DNA of 64,000 nt from Gaetbulibacter sp. 4G1 (GTDB taxonomy: Bacteria > Bacteroidota > Bacteroidia > Flavobacteriales > Flavobacteriaceae): assembly GCF_002741945.1 (NCBI RefSeq), contig NZ_MDVN01000012.1:19118-83117 (forward strand), in the 5' to 3' direction. Below, piece after piece: positions 61,770 through 64,000 of the stretch. The notes under the pieces were generated by a model that saw only the letters and a list, made by a program, of their open reading frames with translations, had not been told where the DNA came from and did no database searches. The position numbers were made by a program, and so were the translations under genes. Every line of letters starts with the position of its first letter. Position 1 is the first letter of the stretch.

Positions 61770-62394
61770 AGCAAATTTTAGGGGTTAAGTTATTCCTTTT
61801 GACACAATGATGATAATTATGTCACAAAAGATAATTATTTTTTGACAAATTTAGAGCCTTAGGTATAACCTAGAGATTCCACTTAAGAAATTGTTTTTAA
61901 AATGTATGTGTTTAATTAACTTAGATATTATAGGTTTATGTAAAGTAATTACAAACAAAAAAGTAAGCAAATAAAAAATAATTAAAGTTTATTTATTAAG
62001 GCTTAACATTTAAGTTTAGAGAGATTTTTAAAAACAATTTAGTTGCGATTTAAATATAGGGATTAAAAGAATATAAAACAAAGTATTAATTATAAAGAAA
62101 TTTAGTAATTATAATTGATCACTTTATGTGTTTTATAGATTAAAAACTTACACCTTAATGACACTTCTGCCTTCAAACAATGAAGTGTTTTTCACACATA
62201 TTCCATATAAGGTACACTTGTTTGTGTATAGCTACACTTATTACTTTTTGTTTATATACTCCAAGTATAATGATGACATTTGATACTAAAAGGTTAGCGT
62301 TTTAATTTGTTTAAATCATTGATTTTTAGGGTTTTGATTTTTTTTACCTGTGCTTTTTATTAAAAAATAAACTTCTTACAAAAGCAAATTTTAA
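61770..62394. other. intergenic region between two LytTR regulator genes
   Basis: These 625 AT-rich bases separate two divergent regulators. They contain TGACA-type repeats near 61800-61847, a small TAGGT-ATA-ACCTA inverted repeat near 61860, and the three direct repeats at 62193-62242 with a -7-like element at 62275-62282. Most of 61900-62150 shows no structure or frame to me. Confidence 0.6.
62193..62282 (+). promoter_or_regulatory. 20-bp-period direct repeats and -7 element upstream of a LytTR gene
   Basis: CACACATATT (62193), TACACTTGTT (62213) and TACACTTATT (62233) form three direct repeats at an exact 20-bp period. The -7-like GACATTTG (62275-62282) starts 42 bp after the start of the last repeat. 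The weak -7 suggests an activator is needed. Confidence 0.62.
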
Positions 62395-63123
62395 ATGTAC
62401 AGAATTCTCTTAATTAATAAGAATAAAGTTAATGATAGGGTAATTAGGAGATATCTTAATAACAGTTTTGTAGATAAACAAGCTCTTTGCGTAACAAATT
62501 CTTTTAATGAAGGAATAAATCTTTTAAAAGCTAGAAAGCCTCATTTAGTTATATTAAATGCAATATCCAATAAGAATGATATTAACTATTTTTTTGATAA
62601 TTGTGGTATCGTAGATTTTCAAACTATAGTTTTATCTAGTAGTGATGCATACGCTTTAACTGCTCTTAAATATAATGTAATAGATTACTTGTTGATGCCT
62701 ATTAAAGAGGAAGATTTTAGAGAAGCTTTAATAAAAGCGATATCAAAAATTAAAAGTTATTATGGTTTTGATCAACAACAGCATACCAAAAAAATTAATA
62801 CCATTCTCGCTATTCCTATGTTTAAAAAAATTGAATTTATAGACATTAAAAATGTGATGTATTGTGAAGCACAAGGTAAGTACACACAATTCACTTCGGT
62901 TGATAGCGAATTAAAAATATCGAGTAAGAACTTAGGTGCTTACGAGAAGCGATTAAGCAAATTTCAATTTTTTAGAATTCATCATAAGTATTTAGTAAAC
63001 TTAAACTTTGTATCAAGAATTGATACTTTGCCTAGTATTTCTTGCACTTTAAGAAATGGAGTTTCTTTAAAGGTATCAGTAAGAAGGTATGAAGCGCTTT
63101 GCAAGTTTTTACAAATTATGTAG
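62395..63123 (+). CDS. LytTR regulator with a degenerate receiver domain
   Basis: This 242-residue protein has a receiver-like domain (about 3-120) that has lost its chemistry: the acidic pair is replaced (INKNK, N8/K9), the phospho-acceptor Asp is N55 (ILNAI) and the conserved Lys is M101 (LMPI); S81 remains. The LytTR domain (about 135-242) is well preserved: FRIHHKYLVNLNFVSRI near 185. It probably acts as a phosphorylation-independent DNA-binding protein, perhaps controlled by ligand, dimer partner or level. Direct repeats precede it. Confidence 0.9.
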   Translation: MYRILLINKNKVNDRVIRRYLNNSFVDKQALCVTNSFNEGINLLKARKPHLVILNAISNKNDINYFFDNCGIVDFQTIVLSSSDAYALTALKYNVIDYLLMPIKEEDFREALIKAISKIKSYYGFDQQQHTKKINTILAIPMFKKIEFIDIKNVMYCEAQGKYTQFTSVDSELKISSKNLGAYEKRLSKFQFFRIHHKYLVNLNFVSRIDTLPSISCTLRNGVSLKVSVRRYEALCKFLQIM

Positions 63124-63207
63124 CGTATTTAAGGAGCGTTAGTAATAAAAATTAAATCTTTAAAAAAGTTTTACATAAGATAAATACCACGTATTTTTCT
63201 CTGTTTT

Positions 63208-63297
63208 TCCACTTATTTCAATAATAGAACACTTATTTCTGTATAAGCTCATTTATTACATGGCGTTTACATAGCCCAACAAATCATTATTTCTTTG
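63208..63297 (+). promoter_or_regulatory. 20-bp-period direct repeats and -7 element upstream of the surface protein gene
   Basis: TCCACTTATT (63208), AACACTTATT (63228) and CTCATTTATT (63248) are direct repeats at an exact 20-bp period; a further degenerate copy ACCACGTATT lies at 63186. The -7-like TTTCTTTG (63290-63297) starts 42 bp after the start of the last repeat, exactly as upstream of the LytTR gene at 62395. Confidence 0.62.
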
Positions 63298-63365
63298 CCA
63301 TTGCTATTATCACAGGCTCTTTGCCTTTTAAACCTTTAATGAAAATAATTTTTTAACAACGCATT

Positions 63366-64000
63366 ATGAAAAAAATAATTACGCTATTGTTCTTAATAAC
63401 TATAGGAACTACCTATGCGCAAGTAGGTGTAGGAACACCTTTGCCAGATAACTCATCCCAATTAGATGTAGTATCTAACAGTAAAGGGGTTTTAATTCCT
63501 AGAATTTCGCTTACAAGTAGTACAGATGCTACTACAATTACTAACGGCAATGTTGTTAGTCTTTTAGTTTTTAATATCAATACAGTTGCTGGAGATATTG
63601 CTCCAGGATACCATTATTGGGATGGGGCAAAATGGCAACGTATAGTTAGTCAAGAAGATGTAGTTAATATACTAAATAATGACCCAGATGTATTACAAGA
63701 CAACGGCGATGGTACGTTTACACACACTGCTGTAGATGGCACGGTAGTGACTTTCGATGCTAATACCACTACAATGACCAATAACGGAGATGGTACGTAT
63801 ACGTTTACCAATGCTAATGGAGATACCATTACAGTAGATGTCATTGCAGATGTAGTCACAAATATTCAGAATCAAGGAGATATCTATAATGAGCTCATCA
63901 ACGTGATTAATGCCAATTCTGATATACTACAAGACAATGGCGATGGCACTTTCACACATACCGCAGCCGATGGAACGATAGTAACTTTTGATGCCAATAC
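63366..64000 (+). CDS. secreted repetitive surface protein (partial, C-terminus beyond window)
   Basis: I translated this by hand from the ATG at 63366; the frame is open to the right edge. A signal peptide ends TTYAQ (about 1-19). The stalk VGVGTPLPDNSSQLDV and GVLIPRISL follow, the same module as in the two surface proteins at 4.2-5.8 kb, then YHYWDGAKWQRI near 84. From about residue 110 comes repeated sequence LQDNGDGTFTHTA-DGT-VTFDANT; the second copy begins 234 bases (78 residues) after the first. Between them is a shorter NNGDGTYTFTNANGDTI unit. Likely a long adhesin-like filament protein. Its promoter has the 20-bp repeats. Confidence 0.85.
   Translation, partial: MKKIITLLFLITIGTTYAQVGVGTPLPDNSSQLDVVSNSKGVLIPRISLTSSTDATTITNGNVVSLLVFNINTVAGDIAPGYHYWDGAKWQRIVSQEDVVNILNNDPDVLQDNGDGTFTHTAVDGTVVTFDANTTTMTNNGDGTYTFTNANGDTITVDVIADVVTNIQNQGDIYNELINVINANSDILQDNGDGTFTHTAADGTIVTFDAN

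Overview
The window is 64 kb of AT-rich chromosome from a member of the Flavobacteriaceae (phylum Bacteroidota). The evidence is: a fused SecDF; a gliding-motility FKBP lipoprotein (GldI) beside an NrnA-type DHH phosphatase; a long LepB with an N-terminal membrane module; families such as DUF2911, DUF5683, DUF6122 and DUF6588; many lipoproteins with short lipoboxes; surface proteins that begin with a VGIGTTTP-type stalk; and promoters of the form TTTG-N18/19-TAnnTTTG with no Shine-Dalgarno sequences. No insertion sequence, prophage, CRISPR array or rRNA is visible. Most of the window is core genome.

Layout. 1-4 kb (minus): an alpha/beta hydrolase cut by the edge, a YitT-type membrane protein, a lipoprotein and a HerA-like ATPase. 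4-6 kb: two paralogous secreted surface proteins sharing promoter, leader, signal peptide and stalk but ending in different domains. 6-10 kb: queE, a DUF2911 protein, asnB and a dipeptide epimerase. 10.5-18.7 kb (plus): gyrB, a DUF6588 protein, mdh, an orphan with a SecD-like segment, and secDF. 18.7-27.2 kb (mostly minus): small enzymes, lgt, a cyclophilin-FKBP fusion, gldI, nrnA; ndk (plus); two cold-shock genes; DUF721, a metalloprotease-like lipoprotein and recF. 27.3-33.8 kb (plus): a TPR protein, ribH, two tail-anchored small proteins, mutL, two rhomboids and an EEP-family phosphatase/nuclease. 33.8-42 kb (minus): DUF6122, WbqC-like, a TPR-membrane/TPR-AAA+ pair, lepB, dapB, DUF5683, parB, parA. 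42-50 kb: an M16 protease, a PHP phosphoesterase lipoprotein, a TonB-type outer-membrane protein and a membrane-bound AraC regulator. 50-55.8 kb (minus): methylmalonyl-CoA mutase subunits with two lipoprotein genes between them, a FtsB-like protein and udk. 55.8-59.7 kb (minus): cytochrome c, a PQQ sugar dehydrogenase and a TonB receptor. 59.8-64 kb: tRNA-Pro, a LuxR-HTH-like orphan, two LytTR regulators and the start of a repetitive surface protein.

The most interesting part is the right end. Two intergenic regions, one before a LytTR regulator whose receiver domain has lost its phosphorylation residues and one before the repetitive surface protein, each carry three direct repeats (consensus close to NNCACTTATT) at an exact 20-bp period. 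In both, a weak -7 element begins exactly 42 bp after the start of the last repeat. This looks like a LytTR regulon controlling a large surface protein. Other points of note are the TPR-AAA+/TPR-membrane pair between lepB and the WbqC gene, AraC-type direct repeats beside the AraC/TonB pair, a PQQ dehydrogenase cluster with its own TonB receptor, and two promoters that overlap upstream terminators and predict leaderless mRNAs.

All function calls come from reading motifs and family resemblance by eye; no database search was run.
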